Shown here piece by piece: positions 1-10,919 of a DNA stretch of 64,000 nt. Under the pieces are notes generated by a model. That model saw only the letters and a list, made by a program, of their open reading frames with translations, was not told the DNA's origin and did no database searches. How positions within the stretch are numbered: the stretch's first letter is position 1; every line of letters starts with the position of its first letter. Both the position numbers and the translations under genes were made by a program. The stretch is from Vibrio sp. SCSIO 43137 (GTDB lineage Bacteria; Pseudomonadota; Gammaproteobacteria; Enterobacterales; Vibrionaceae): assembly GCF_028201475.1 (NCBI RefSeq), contig NZ_CP116383.1, positions 310,001 to 374,000 of the forward strand, given 5' to 3'.

Positions 1-1
1 T

Positions 2-2344
2 TATAACTTCAAAAATGGTATTCTAAGAGCTGACTCCAATGATGGTTCAATCGATTTAACCAGCTGTTCTGACTATATTCCCGATCTTACTCCTCCAGTA
101 AGTTACCAACTGGAAGTTACTCCGGTTAATGACTTTGCACTGCAATGCGAAAACCCTCAATTTACCTTTACCGTTAAAGACAGCAACACCGGAAATGTTG
201 TGACAGATTACAGTGGTACTATCTCCGTCACCTTACCTAGCGGTGTAACAGTACAGAGTGTTGTACAGGGGGGGATCAGCGGAAGTAATTACACGACCAA
301 TAACGGAGTACTGATTCTGGCATTAAGCAGCAGTCAGTTGGGTCAATTTACCGTATCTGGTGAACTGGATAGCGGTGAAACAGACAGTAGCCAGTTATAT
401 GTGGCACCTTATAAGTTCGGTGTAAATACTGTTAATGCTATTGCCGCAAGAGAGACGGTTTTTACTTTAAATGCACTGGCTTGCAATAACGGCTCAGCAA
501 CGGTCGTTTCCGGCTATCAGGGGAGCAAAAACCTGCTAATCTCCGATAAGACCCTGCAAGACCCTACCCTTGCTGAAGGGGCGAGTTGGGGGGTTCTGAC
601 GGTAAGTAATCAGTCAGGAACGTCGGCCAATCCAAATTTGAGTCTTGATTTCAGCTCAGGTTCAGCATCCGGAAGCATTAACTACACCGAGTCAGGCAGT
701 ATCAGTTTTAAAATAACAGACCCCGCATTTACCTGCCCGTCAGGCTTTGATTGTAAAGCAGAAGATGATGAAGCGTGGAATGGTTTGCAGGCTATCGTTA
801 ATATCAACTCCCGCCCGTGGACATTTGCTATCTGCGATCCTGACGATGCAGTTATGGATGGTACCTCTTCATCGGGAACAAAATATAAATCCGCAGGTAG
901 TCTGTTTAACCTGAATGTTAAGCCCATTGTCTATCAAAGTGGTGGCGCTCTGTCCGGTGAAGTCGATGTAGCAAGTTACTGCTCCGCCAGTGTAACCAAT
1001 AATTTTTATGTCACTAATGGCCCGCTGGCAACGGTATATCTGAAAGGTGCCCTTGCAACGCCGTCATCTGGCCGAATCGGTTCTGGCTCAAACTTCCTTT
1101 CATCGGGTGGGGACAGTAAACGTCATTACGAAAAAGTCTCCGGTGAGAACTACTACAGCTTTAGCGATCTTCGCTGGGATGAGGTAGGTAGCCTGAAAGT
1201 AACTGCTGATATTGGCAGTGCGAATTATCTTGGAATGACCATTAATACAGGCTACCGGAATGTAGGACGTTTCTATCCGGCGAATCTTAGTATATTAAAC
1301 AGTACCGATCTCTTTATACAAAACCAGAAAACTATCTGGCAATACCCATCCGGTTACAACAATTTTGCTTATATGGGCCAGCCAATTATCCATAACTTTA
1401 TTGTTCAGGCGAACTCCGCAACGGGAACAGCAACCCAAAACTACGGGCTATTTTCTGACGATCAAATTGAAACACTGGATTATATGGCTATCGCCCAGAC
1501 AGGCAGCGGAACCGTCTGGAGTGATATTGACAGTAGTGGCGCTGAGCAGAGGATCAAAAGCGGCGATACTTATCGCTGGGACGGCAGCCATTGGGGCAAA
1601 ACCTTGGGGATAGAGAGTGCCCAACTATCCGTAGCTATTGCCGGTTTTGAATTCGAGAAAAAGCAAGATAGCTCAGCGGCTAACTACACGTCAGAAGCAG
1701 ATGGCCCATACTCGGACACCACCACTAAGAAATCACTGTTTGGATTAAAGGTACTTGATAAAACAACTGCCGAAGTCGATTTTTCCACTCTGGACTTCGG
1801 TAGCGAACTGGCGGCACATACCACACATCAGGGTAAAAAGTTTGATAGTCAGCCATTGTTCCGGTATGGACGGATGACCCTTCAGGACGTAGGTGGTAAT
1901 CAGGATATTGCTTTGTCAGTGCCGTTAAAGACGGAATACTGGGATGGCAGCAACTTTGTTACCAATAGCTACGATGATGGCAGTGATTTTAATCCTGCTT
2001 ACTATTGTCGTGAACAGATTTGGCGTGACGGTTCCGGCAGCTCCGATGCCAGTTTCAGCAGTAGCGGAACAGAGGTTGTAGATGGTCAGTCTGACACTTT
2101 GTCAGCTCAGCATACTGAAAGCAGAGAACAGGTAAGATTATGGCTGCGACAGCAAGCTTCTCTGCCAAGTGGTGTTGAAGCCAGCCGCTGTTTCAGTTCA
2201 GGTACAGTGATTAACCAGCCGTGGCTAAGATATAACTGGCGTGGGTTAGGGGATGAAGATCCTTCTGCTGTGATTACTTTTGGCGTTTACCGTGGTAATG
2301 ACAGGGTTATTTTCCGCGGTGAACCACGCCTGAGCGGAGATTAA
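2..2344 (+). CDS. mshQ: MSHA pilus biogenesis protein MshQ, 5'-truncated by window edge
   Basis: The reading frame is open from base 2 and stops at 2342-2344, so about 780 C-terminal residues of a larger protein are present; a GTG at 200 is internal, not the start. The sequence is Ser/Thr/Gly/Asn-rich, beta-type, with scattered Cys, and ends in a conserved-looking block (VYRGNDRVIFRGEPRL). I recognise this as the MshQ/DUF6701 C-terminal region, encoded at the end of the mannose-sensitive haemagglutinin type IV pilus cluster, usually just upstream of mreB in vibrios. It is expected to be exported and is thought to act as an adhesin-like or assembly protein of the pilus, though its exact role is poorly defined. 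The family call rests on composition, C-terminus and position. Confidence 0.8.
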   Translation, partial: YNFKNGILRADSNDGSIDLTSCSDYIPDLTPPVSYQLEVTPVNDFALQCENPQFTFTVKDSNTGNVVTDYSGTISVTLPSGVTVQSVVQGGISGSNYTTNNGVLILALSSSQLGQFTVSGELDSGETDSSQLYVAPYKFGVNTVNAIAARETVFTLNALACNNGSATVVSGYQGSKNLLISDKTLQDPTLAEGASWGVLTVSNQSGTSANPNLSLDFSSGSASGSINYTESGSISFKITDPAFTCPSGFDCKAEDDEAWNGLQAIVNINSRPWTFAICDPDDAVMDGTSSSGTKYKSAGSLFNLNVKPIVYQSGGALSGEVDVASYCSASVTNNFYVTNGPLATVYLKGALATPSSGRIGSGSNFLSSGGDSKRHYEKVSGENYYSFSDLRWDEVGSLKVTADIGSANYLGMTINTGYRNVGRFYPANLSILNSTDLFIQNQKTIWQYPSGYNNFAYMGQPIIHNFIVQANSATGTATQNYGLFSDDQIETLDYMAIAQTGSGTVWSDIDSSGAEQRIKSGDTYRWDGSHWGKTLGIESAQLSVAIAGFEFEKKQDSSAANYTSEADGPYSDTTTKKSLFGLKVLDKTTAEVDFSTLDFGSELAAHTTHQGKKFDSQPLFRYGRMTLQDVGGNQDIALSVPLKTEYWDGSNFVTNSYDDGSDFNPAYYCREQIWRDGSGSSDASFSSSGTEVVDGQSDTLSAQHTESREQVRLWLRQQASLPSGVEASRCFSSGTVINQPWLRYNWRGLGDEDPSAVITFGVYRGNDRVIFRGEPRLSGD

Positions 2345-2483
2345 ATAAGTTGGAAAATTCTTATTTAAAGTCTAAATGTAAGAAAAATAGAGATTAACCC
2401 CATGTTTATGCGTCAATGCCTTGCTGTAAAGGCAATGCATTGGTACATTTAGTGCAATTTTGTCTTCTAATATTATCCGATGA

Positions 2484-3536
<1,053 letters not shown>

Positions 3537-3569
3537 TTCCATTTATCCACGGAACAAGGGTGGATTGGA

Positions 3570-4463
3570 ATGAAACCTATATTTGGCAGAGGCCCCTCTC
3601 TGCAACTCCGTTTGTTTATAGCGGTATCCATATCAGCCAGCTTGATGCTGGCTGATAGTCGTCTTGATGCCTTCTCCGGCGTGCGCTACATACTTAACAG
3701 TATGGTTGCACCTATCCAGTATGCGGCTAATCTTCCGAGAACCATGTTTGATGGAATGTATGAGCGGCTGAATACGCGACAGCAGCTTATGGACAGTAAT
3801 GCCTCGCTGAAGCGGGAAATTCTCTATCTTAAGAGTGAAGTCGGATTGCTGGAGCAGTATCAGGAAGAGAACCAGAGGTTACGTAAGCTTCTCGGCTCTC
3901 CCTTTGTCCGTGATGAGAAAAAAGTCGTTACTGAAGTAATGGCTGTAGATTCATCACCGTATCGCCATCAGGTGGTGATCGATAAAGGGCACACCGATGG
4001 TGTTTATGTCGGTCAGCCGGTGATTAATGAAAAAGGCATTGTTGGTCAGGTAACTTTTGTTGCCGCGCACAATGCCCGCGTGCTCTTGCTGGTGGACTCA
4101 AATAATTCAATCCCGGTTCAGGTGGTTCGGAATGATATCCGGGTGATTGCATCGGGTAAAGGAGAGCTGGACAGCATCTATCTGGAACATATTTCCCTGA
4201 GTACTGATATTCAGCAAGGCGATTTACTGGTCACTTCCGGTCTGGGGAACATTTATCCCGAAGGCTACCCTGTTGCTTATGTGTCAGAGGTTGACAATGA
4301 CAATAGCCGCCAGTTTGCTCAGATAAAAGCAGAACCTGTAGTTGAGTTTGACCGTCTGCGTTATCTGCTGCTGATCTGGCCAAACGAAGACAGACAAAAA
4401 GCCGTACTGTCCTCATCGGAAGATATGGAAGCTGAAGCGGGAGATACTCAAGATGGCAAATAG
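3570..4463 (+). CDS. mreC: Rod shape-determining protein MreC
   Basis: Bitopic inner-membrane scaffold that links MreB to the elongasome (MreD, RodA-PBP2). A short cytoplasmic N-terminus is followed by one membrane segment at about residues 10-28. A periplasmic coiled coil spans about 60-100 (LMDSNASLKREILYLKSEVG), then the beta-barrel MreC domain with motifs such as GQPVINEKGIVGQV. It lies 33 bp after mreB and overlaps mreD by 11 bp, indicating translational coupling. The 297-residue length is normal, with an acidic tail of about 20 residues. Confidence 0.97.
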   Translation: MKPIFGRGPSLQLRLFIAVSISASLMLADSRLDAFSGVRYILNSMVAPIQYAANLPRTMFDGMYERLNTRQQLMDSNASLKREILYLKSEVGLLEQYQEENQRLRKLLGSPFVRDEKKVVTEVMAVDSSPYRHQVVIDKGHTDGVYVGQPVINEKGIVGQVTFVAAHNARVLLLVDSNNSIPVQVVRNDIRVIASGKGELDSIYLEHISLSTDIQQGDLLVTSGLGNIYPEGYPVAYVSEVDNDNSRQFAQIKAEPVVEFDRLRYLLLIWPNEDRQKAVLSSSEDMEAEAGDTQDGK

Positions 4464-4941
4464 TATTTTTCGCGGCAAAGGCGTTATCTGGGCATCCTTT
4501 CTTGTTGCCCTGATATTACAAACCATCCCATGGCCGGGTGATCTGGAGCTTTTCCGTCCTTCATGGCTGGTATTGGTAACCTGTTACTGGGTTCTGGCTC
4601 TTCCTCATCGTGTCAATGTAGGAACGGCTCTGATTCTTGGTTTGTTATGGGACTTATTGTTAGGGTCAACCCTTGGTATTCGCGGCATAGTGATGTCGGT
4701 AACCATCTATCTGGTCGCGGCAAACTTTCTGGTTCTGAGGAATATGGCTCTCTGGCAGCAAGCAATGTTTATTGCAGCGCTGACTATTCTGGCTAAGTTT
4801 GTTGAGTTTTCCGGAGAGTTTCTGATTCAGGATGTCAGCTTTAACCCAATGAGCCTCTGGTCAGGATTGGTTAACTGCATTTTGTGGCCGTGGATGTTCC
4901 TTCTGCTACGTCGAGTCAGACGACATTGGCATGTCAGATAA
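4453..4941 (+). CDS. mreD: Rod shape-determining membrane protein MreD
   Basis: Small integral inner-membrane partner of MreC in the rod complex. Its 162 residues are almost entirely hydrophobic, with five to six membrane helices and the family-typical stretch LILGLLWDLLLGSTLGIRG in the second quarter. The ATG lies inside the 3' end of mreC, the usual arrangement. The protein ends in a basic tail (RRVRRHWHVR). Confidence 0.95.
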   Translation: MANSIFRGKGVIWASFLVALILQTIPWPGDLELFRPSWLVLVTCYWVLALPHRVNVGTALILGLLWDLLLGSTLGIRGIVMSVTIYLVAANFLVLRNMALWQQAMFIAALTILAKFVEFSGEFLIQDVSFNPMSLWSGLVNCILWPWMFLLLRRVRRHWHVR

Positions 4942-4956
4942 CTGAGGAGAAAAGTG

Positions 4957-5520
4957 ATGGAAAAAAAACTGTGCCTTGCATCAGGTTCTCCCAGAAGAAA
5001 AGAGTTATTACAGCAACTTGGCTATCCTTTTACTATTGTTAAACCAGATGTAGAAGAAGTTCGTCAGTGTGATGAAACTGCCGCAGACTACGTTCTGCGG
5101 CTTTCATATGAGAAGGCCAAAGCCGGACAGTTAATGGTTCAGGCCGCAGATGTGGTGCTTGGTTCTGATACCGTGGTGGTGCTGGACAATGATGTATTAG
5201 AAAAACCAGATAACTTCGAAGATTCTCTTGCCATGTTATCCCGCCTGTCCGGTAGAAAGCATCAGGTGATGACGGCGGTAACGGTAGTGAGTGGTGATAA
5301 ACACGCTTCGGAGTTAGTGATTACAGACGTATGGTTCAAACCACTGAATAATGAAGAAATAAGCCAGTACTGGCAATCAGGTGAACCGTGCGATAAAGCA
5401 GGTAGTTATGGCATTCAGGGAATAGGAGGCCGTTTTGTTTCACGTATTGAGGGGAGTTATCACGCTGTAGTGGGCTTACCTCTGTATGAAACTGACCAGC
5501 TACTAAAAGAATTCTTATAA
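4957..5520 (+). CDS. maf: Maf-type nucleoside triphosphate pyrophosphatase (YhdE-like)
   Basis: House-cleaning pyrophosphatase; the YhdE subgroup hydrolyses dTTP/UTP and related non-canonical nucleotides to monophosphates. The Maf signature SGSPRRKELL lies at the N-terminus, followed by the SDTVVVLD and YGIQGIGG motifs. A GTG at 4954 is in frame, but GAGGAGA (4944-4950) lies 6 nt before the ATG at 4957 and only 3 nt before the GTG, so I chose 4957 (187 aa). It sits between mreD and rng as in many gammaproteobacteria and is probably cotranscribed with them. Confidence 0.95.
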   Translation: MEKKLCLASGSPRRKELLQQLGYPFTIVKPDVEEVRQCDETAADYVLRLSYEKAKAGQLMVQAADVVLGSDTVVVLDNDVLEKPDNFEDSLAMLSRLSGRKHQVMTAVTVVSGDKHASELVITDVWFKPLNNEEISQYWQSGEPCDKAGSYGIQGIGGRFVSRIEGSYHAVVGLPLYETDQLLKEFL

Positions 5521-5538
5521 AATTAATGAGGTGCTCTC

Positions 5539-7008
5539 ATGAGTGCAGAGTTATTAATTAATGTCACCCCAAGTGAAACACGTGTAGCAATGATCGAGGG
5601 CGGTGTCCTTCAGGAAGTTCATATTGAACGGGAAGCCCGCCGCGGAATCGTCGGAAATATCTATAAAGGTCGCGTCTCCCGAGTACTGCCGGGAATGCAG
5701 GCTGCCTTTGTCGATATAGGTCTGGAAAAAGCAGCCTTCCTGCACGCTTCAGATATTGTTCCCCATACAGAATGCGTCGCTGAAAATGAAAAGAAGCAGT
5801 TTCAGGTAAGAGATATATCTGAGCTGGTTCGTCAGGGGCAGGATATTGTTGTTCAGGTGGTAAAAGATCCTCTTGGTACCAAGGGAGCGCGCCTGACAAC
5901 CGATATTACTCTGCCGTCCCGTTACCTTGTCTTTATGCCCGGTGCCAGTCATGTGGGGGTTTCCCAGCGCATAGAAAGCGAAGAAGAGAGAAACCGCCTG
6001 AAAAATATCGTGGCAGAATATTGCGACGAAGATGGCGGATTTATTATCCGTACAGCAGCAGAAGGTGCTGATGATAAAGAGCTTTCTCAGGATGCTATTT
6101 TCCTTAAGCGGTTGTGGAAAAAAGTGGGTGAACGTCGTTCCCGTTATAAAACCCGATCGACCCTTTATGGTGAGCTTGGGCTGGCGCAGAGAATTTTGCG
6201 TGACTTTGTCGGTACAGAGCTAACCCGTATTCAGGTGGATTCCCGCTTAGTATTTGAAACATTAAAAGAGTTCACTACCGAGTTTGTTCCTGAGCTGACA
6301 GACAAACTTGAGCTATATGAAGGCGATAAACCCATCTTTGATATGTTTGATGCCGAGAATGAAATTCAGCGCTCCCTTGACCGGAAAGTAGAGCTTAAAT
6401 CCGGTGGCTATCTGATTATCGATCAGACCGAAGCGATGACAACAGTCGATATCAATACTGGTGCTTTTGTCGGCCGGCGTAATCTGGAAGAGACTATCTT
6501 TAATACCAATGTCGAGGCGACTCAGGCCATTGCCCGGCAGCTAAGGCTGAGAAACCTTGGCGGCATTATTATTATCGACTTTATCGATATGCTGTCTGAA
6601 GAGCATAGAGAGAGGGTAATAAATTCTCTTGAAGCGGCACTGTCTGTAGACAGGGTTAAAACCAATATTAATGGTTTTACCCAGTTGGGCTTAGTGGAGA
6701 TGACCCGTAAAAGAACCCGGGAAAGTATTGAACATGTACTCTGTTCTGAGTGTCCAACTTGTGAAGGACGTGGTTCAGTGAAAACCGTTGAGACGGTTTG
6801 TTATGAAGTACTCAGGGAGATTACCCGTGTTAACCGTGCTTATGATGCCGATAAGTTTGTTGTTTATGCTTCTCCGGCTGTTGCAGAGACCCTTGAGGGA
6901 GACGAATCTCATGCGCTGGCTGAGCTGGAAGTCTTTATCGGCAAACAGGTTAAAATTCAAGTTGAACCGCTATACATTCAAGAGCAGTTCGATGTGGTCA
7001 TGATGTAA
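5539..7008 (+). CDS. rng: Ribonuclease G
   Basis: Single-strand endoribonuclease of the RNase E/G family, involved in 16S rRNA 5'-end maturation and decay of some mRNAs. An S1 domain covers about residues 38-128. The catalytic metal-binding acidic motifs are DQTEAMTTVDINTG and IIIIDFIDM. The zinc-link cysteines appear in CPTCEGRG near residue 405. At 489 residues it is RNase G length, lacking the long C-terminal scaffold of RNase E. It is preceded by AATGAGGTGCTCTC with a usable Shine-Dalgarno (GAGGTG) and followed 10 bp later by yhdP. Confidence 0.97.
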   Translation: MSAELLINVTPSETRVAMIEGGVLQEVHIEREARRGIVGNIYKGRVSRVLPGMQAAFVDIGLEKAAFLHASDIVPHTECVAENEKKQFQVRDISELVRQGQDIVVQVVKDPLGTKGARLTTDITLPSRYLVFMPGASHVGVSQRIESEEERNRLKNIVAEYCDEDGGFIIRTAAEGADDKELSQDAIFLKRLWKKVGERRSRYKTRSTLYGELGLAQRILRDFVGTELTRIQVDSRLVFETLKEFTTEFVPELTDKLELYEGDKPIFDMFDAENEIQRSLDRKVELKSGGYLIIDQTEAMTTVDINTGAFVGRRNLEETIFNTNVEATQAIARQLRLRNLGGIIIIDFIDMLSEEHRERVINSLEAALSVDRVKTNINGFTQLGLVEMTRKRTRESIEHVLCSECPTCEGRGSVKTVETVCYEVLREITRVNRAYDADKFVVYASPAVAETLEGDESHALAELEVFIGKQVKIQVEPLYIQEQFDVVMM

Positions 7009-7018
7009 TGGAGCAGGT

Positions 7019-10000
7019 GTGAGTTCACTGTTCGCTCGCTTAGGGCGTTTTGTTTTATGGATTCTGGTAACAGTAATGGTATTTCTGGCCCTTGCTGTTA
7101 CCGCATTACGTATATCTTTACCCCGGCTGGATAGTTATCAACAGGAAATATCTAGCTGGGTAGTTAACTCTACCGGTCTGCCCTTTAGCATAGGTAGTGT
7201 GGAAGGCTACTGGCGCAACACCCGCCCTTCCATTTCACTTCGAGACCTTGAAGTGGAGGGTATCAGCGAAAAAAATGTCACCTTTACCGTTGATGAAGTT
7301 CAGCTTCAGCTTGATCTTCTGCAATCGGCTCTGACCCTTTCTCCTAAAATTGCCTCACTTAATGTTAACGGCCTGAATCTTGATATCAGCCAGATAAAGC
7401 TGATTGGTAAAGGCGATCAGGATAAGGGAGACCAGCAAGCAGAAAGTCGCTCTTCAGATAAATTTCTTTCCCGTCTTGAGTCACTGCTGTTAAGGCAGCT
7501 GGCTGACTTTAGTCTGCAGGATGCCAGTGTCCGTTACCAAACCTTTCAGGGCAATGTCCGTTCATTGGGCTTTAAACAATTAAAGTGGCGCAACCGGGGT
7601 AAGCAGCACAAGCTGGAAGGCTATGTCAGTCTGGAAAATGGTGGTTTAAACAGTCTGGCCGTTAAGGCTAACTTTAAAGATCACGGCTCAATACTGGACG
7701 TTTCAGGTGACTTTTACGCTCAGGCAGAAGATATAAGAGTGACGCCATGGCTGACAAAATATCTGGAAGATGAAACGGGTATTGATAGCGGGCAGGTCAG
7801 CTTTAATAGCTGGTTTAGTTTTGACAGAAGCAAACCGGTGGATGCTTTTGTTGAGTTACGGCCTTCTGAACTAAGCTGGCATCAGGACACGGCTCATTCA
7901 CTGATCCTTGAAAAAGGAACCTTTAAGCTGGTACCCGGAGCGGAGAGTGGCGAGTGGAAAGTCAGTGGCCATTCGATTACAGCCAGAACCGATGAGATTG
8001 ACTGGCCCGAGCTCGATATTGCCTTTGAATGGTTAAACGACTCGTGGACAGTAAATATTTCACAGCTGGACATCGCTTCTTTAAGGCCTTTAGTTCATTT
8101 GATGCCTCAATCTTCAGAAGCGGCAAAGTGGGTTGATACTTTGCAGCCCAGTGGTTTAGCAGAAGATTTACGCTTCTCATTTAACCGTGACAACGGCGAT
8201 TTAAATTACTCGGCCAGCCTAAGCTCTGCAGGTATGAAGCAGTGGTATCTTTTGCCAGAAGTTCATGACTTAACTGCTGACATCTCGGGAAATAATACTA
8301 CGCTGGTAGCATCGGCTTCGCTAATTGATGACCGCCTGCCCTATGGTGATGTTTTTCAGGCTCCACTACGAATTAAGCAGGGTAATGTCGATATTGTCTG
8401 GCAGTCGGATGAGAGAGGCTGGAAGCTCTGGTCAGATAAAGTTTCTGTTGCCACACCAGATATGCAGGTGATTGGTGAGTTCTTACTTGATTTTCCTGAT
8501 GTCGGCTCATCTTTCTTGTCATTCTATGCCGAGACCGATGTATTTAATGCCGGTGAAACATGGCGTTACCTGCCTACTCTGGCTTTGGGCCAGGAGCTGA
8601 CGGATTATCTGTCCCCTGCCATACAAGGGGGAAATGCCAAAACGGCTCAGGTTATGTGGTTCGGAGAGTTAGGTGAGTTCCCTTATCAAAATAACAATGG
8701 TGTTTTTCAGGCCAAGGTTGCCCTGAATGACACCCGGTTTAGCTTTGACACTCAGTGGCCGGCGATTACAGATATGCAGCTGGATCTGCTGTTTGAAAAT
8801 GCTTCCATGTATCTGGATTCAAAATCTGCCCGCCTGATGGATGTAGAAGCAGAAAGAGTGACCGGAGAAATTGCTTATCTGGGCCCCGGTGGTGAACTGG
8901 ATATCTGGGCTAAAGCCACGGCAAAAGGGCCTATGGTTCGTGACTATATGATGGCCACCCCTCTGGTGGACTCTGTTGGTGCGGCATTAACTGAGGTGCA
9001 GGTGGCCGGAAATGTTAAATCAGAGTTCCGGCTTAATATCCCGTTTGATGAAGGAAAGGATACCAGAGCGTGGGGATATGCCGATCTGCCGGGTAATACC
9101 ATTAATGTTCAGTCGCCACCTATTGAGCTGAAGAATGCGCGTGGCAGAGTGGTCTTTGATAATGATGTGGTTAAAGCCTCAGGGCTGAAAGCCAATCTTC
9201 TTTCTCAGCCTGTTTCCGTTGATTTTAAGGGCGAGGGGCTGGCATCAAGCTATGCTGTGAATATTAACTTGCTTGGTGACTGGGAAGTGGCACCACTTGC
9301 TCCTTATATAGGTTCAAAATGGGTAAAACGGTTTCAGGGCCATGCCCCGTGGCAGATGGACATTGATTTACAGCTTAATGATATCGGTTTTACCTATCAG
9401 ATAGATTCAAAGGCTAACCTTGATTTTGTCTCCAGCCAGTATCCGGCACCGCTGGATAAGGCGCTGGGCGAGAAAAAATTACTGCAGATGCAGGCTTCCG
9501 GAAATCAGGAAAGCATCTCCAGCCGGATTCAGTTGCCGGGGGCTAAATATCAGGCAGAGATTGATATCAGGGGTGAAAAGCCTGAACTTACGGCAACCAA
9601 TTTGTTGCTTGGTAAAGGGAGCTTTAAAGCCAGCCCGATTGTCGGCCATCATATGACGGTCAGGGCGCCTGAGTTTAATCTGGATGAATGGATTGAAGTT
9701 GCCTCTGAGAAAGAGCAGAGCAAAAGTGTTTCCAAGCTGAGTCAGATGGCGACACCGGAAATACCTTTACCACAAAGGGTTCAGCTTGATACAGAACTGC
9801 TCAGATTTGCAACTTTGGATTGGCATGATGTTAACTTTTCAGCCCGTAAAAAAGGTTATTCATGGGCGATGAAGGTCGACAGCGCAGAGGTTAAAGGGGA
9901 TGCTAACTACCTTGAACCTTATGATCTGAGTGTCTCGCTGGATCGGTTACAACTCTTTATACCTCAGTTAGATAAAGAGACGGAGCAGACTGTCGTATTT

Positions 10001-10900
10001 CAGGCTGAACAAGATCAGCCTCTGATCAGTGAATTCGACAGAGAGTTTCACCGCTTGATGCCAAGCCTGACCCTGAATATCAGAGACTTTTGGCTGCAAG
10101 GCTATAAGGTCGGTAAGGTCAATATCGATATGGAGCGTAAAGATGACTACCTGAGCTGGCGCAATATCGAGTTTAGTAGCGGTAATAATACCATACAGGC
10201 GAGTGGTAGCTGGTTACTCTCAGGAGATAACAGTGTTTCGGATATAGAGCTGTTCGTTAAAGGTGACGATAACACTGAACTGATGGACAGGTTCGGTATC
10301 AGCTCGGGTATTCAGAAAGCGCCTTTTGAAGTGAGCTCTGATATGCAGTGGCAGGGTGCGCCATGGTCAATGCAGATTGATACGCTAAAAGGGGACTTAA
10401 AAGTCGAGTTTGGGAAAGGGGTGATTTCTGATGTCAGTGGTGCTGCTAAACTATTGGGCATGTTCAGCCTTGATTCGATTATTCGTAAAATGCAGCTCGA
10501 TTTTAGTGATATATTTGATAAAGGACTGGCGTTTGACAGCATTAGCGGATCCGGAAAGATTGAAAAAGGGGTATTTGTTACCAATGATATTGTGATGGAC
10601 TCTGTTGCCGGAGATATGAACCTTAAGGGAATGGCCGATCTAAACAATAATCTGGTTGATGCTGAGGTAGAGTTTACTCCGGATCTGACATCAGGTATTC
10701 CTGTGTTGACCGCGTTTGCTGTAACTCCGCAGACAGCGGTAGTGGTATTTGCTATCTCTAAAGTAATTTCGCCGGTTGTGGACGTATTTACCAAGATCCG
10801 CTACCGGGTACAGGGATCTCTGGATGCACCTGAGGTTAAGGAGCTCTCGCGCAGCAGGGGAGAATACAAACTTCCGGATGCCCAGCGCAAAGGACAGTAA
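7019..10900 (+). CDS. yhdP: AsmA-like inter-membrane lipid transport protein YhdP
   Basis: Large (1293 aa) envelope protein of the AsmA/TamB/YhdP group, anchored by one N-terminal membrane helix (about residues 11-32). The rest is a long periplasmic repeating-beta domain (DUF3971 followed by the AsmA-like C-terminal region, around 1100-1230). Family members bridge the periplasm and carry phospholipids toward the outer membrane. The start is GTG at 7019, preceded by GGAGCAG; no better ATG exists nearby. The gene fits between rng and the nitrilase gene as in Escherichia and Vibrio. Homology is strongest at the two ends; the middle is recognisable mainly by its beta-repeat pattern. Confidence 0.93.
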   Translation: MSSLFARLGRFVLWILVTVMVFLALAVTALRISLPRLDSYQQEISSWVVNSTGLPFSIGSVEGYWRNTRPSISLRDLEVEGISEKNVTFTVDEVQLQLDLLQSALTLSPKIASLNVNGLNLDISQIKLIGKGDQDKGDQQAESRSSDKFLSRLESLLLRQLADFSLQDASVRYQTFQGNVRSLGFKQLKWRNRGKQHKLEGYVSLENGGLNSLAVKANFKDHGSILDVSGDFYAQAEDIRVTPWLTKYLEDETGIDSGQVSFNSWFSFDRSKPVDAFVELRPSELSWHQDTAHSLILEKGTFKLVPGAESGEWKVSGHSITARTDEIDWPELDIAFEWLNDSWTVNISQLDIASLRPLVHLMPQSSEAAKWVDTLQPSGLAEDLRFSFNRDNGDLNYSASLSSAGMKQWYLLPEVHDLTADISGNNTTLVASASLIDDRLPYGDVFQAPLRIKQGNVDIVWQSDERGWKLWSDKVSVATPDMQVIGEFLLDFPDVGSSFLSFYAETDVFNAGETWRYLPTLALGQELTDYLSPAIQGGNAKTAQVMWFGELGEFPYQNNNGVFQAKVALNDTRFSFDTQWPAITDMQLDLLFENASMYLDSKSARLMDVEAERVTGEIAYLGPGGELDIWAKATAKGPMVRDYMMATPLVDSVGAALTEVQVAGNVKSEFRLNIPFDEGKDTRAWGYADLPGNTINVQSPPIELKNARGRVVFDNDVVKASGLKANLLSQPVSVDFKGEGLASSYAVNINLLGDWEVAPLAPYIGSKWVKRFQGHAPWQMDIDLQLNDIGFTYQIDSKANLDFVSSQYPAPLDKALGEKKLLQMQASGNQESISSRIQLPGAKYQAEIDIRGEKPELTATNLLLGKGSFKASPIVGHHMTVRAPEFNLDEWIEVASEKEQSKSVSKLSQMATPEIPLPQRVQLDTELLRFATLDWHDVNFSARKKGYSWAMKVDSAEVKGDANYLEPYDLSVSLDRLQLFIPQLDKETEQTVVFQAEQDQPLISEFDREFHRLMPSLTLNIRDFWLQGYKVGKVNIDMERKDDYLSWRNIEFSSGNNTIQASGSWLLSGDNSVSDIELFVKGDDNTELMDRFGISSGIQKAPFEVSSDMQWQGAPWSMQIDTLKGDLKVEFGKGVISDVSGAAKLLGMFSLDSIIRKMQLDFSDIFDKGLAFDSISGSGKIEKGVFVTNDIVMDSVAGDMNLKGMADLNNNLVDAEVEFTPDLTSGIPVLTAFAVTPQTAVVVFAISKVISPVVDVFTKIRYRVQGSLDAPEVKELSRSRGEYKLPDAQRKGQ

Positions 10901-10919
10901 GTAGAGCAAGGGAATGGAT

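Noticed and set aside
10312..10794. 160-codon minus-strand frame inside yhdP
   Set aside because: Lies wholly in the antisense of a well-supported gene; Ser/Thr/Ile-rich composition typical of antisense shadows.
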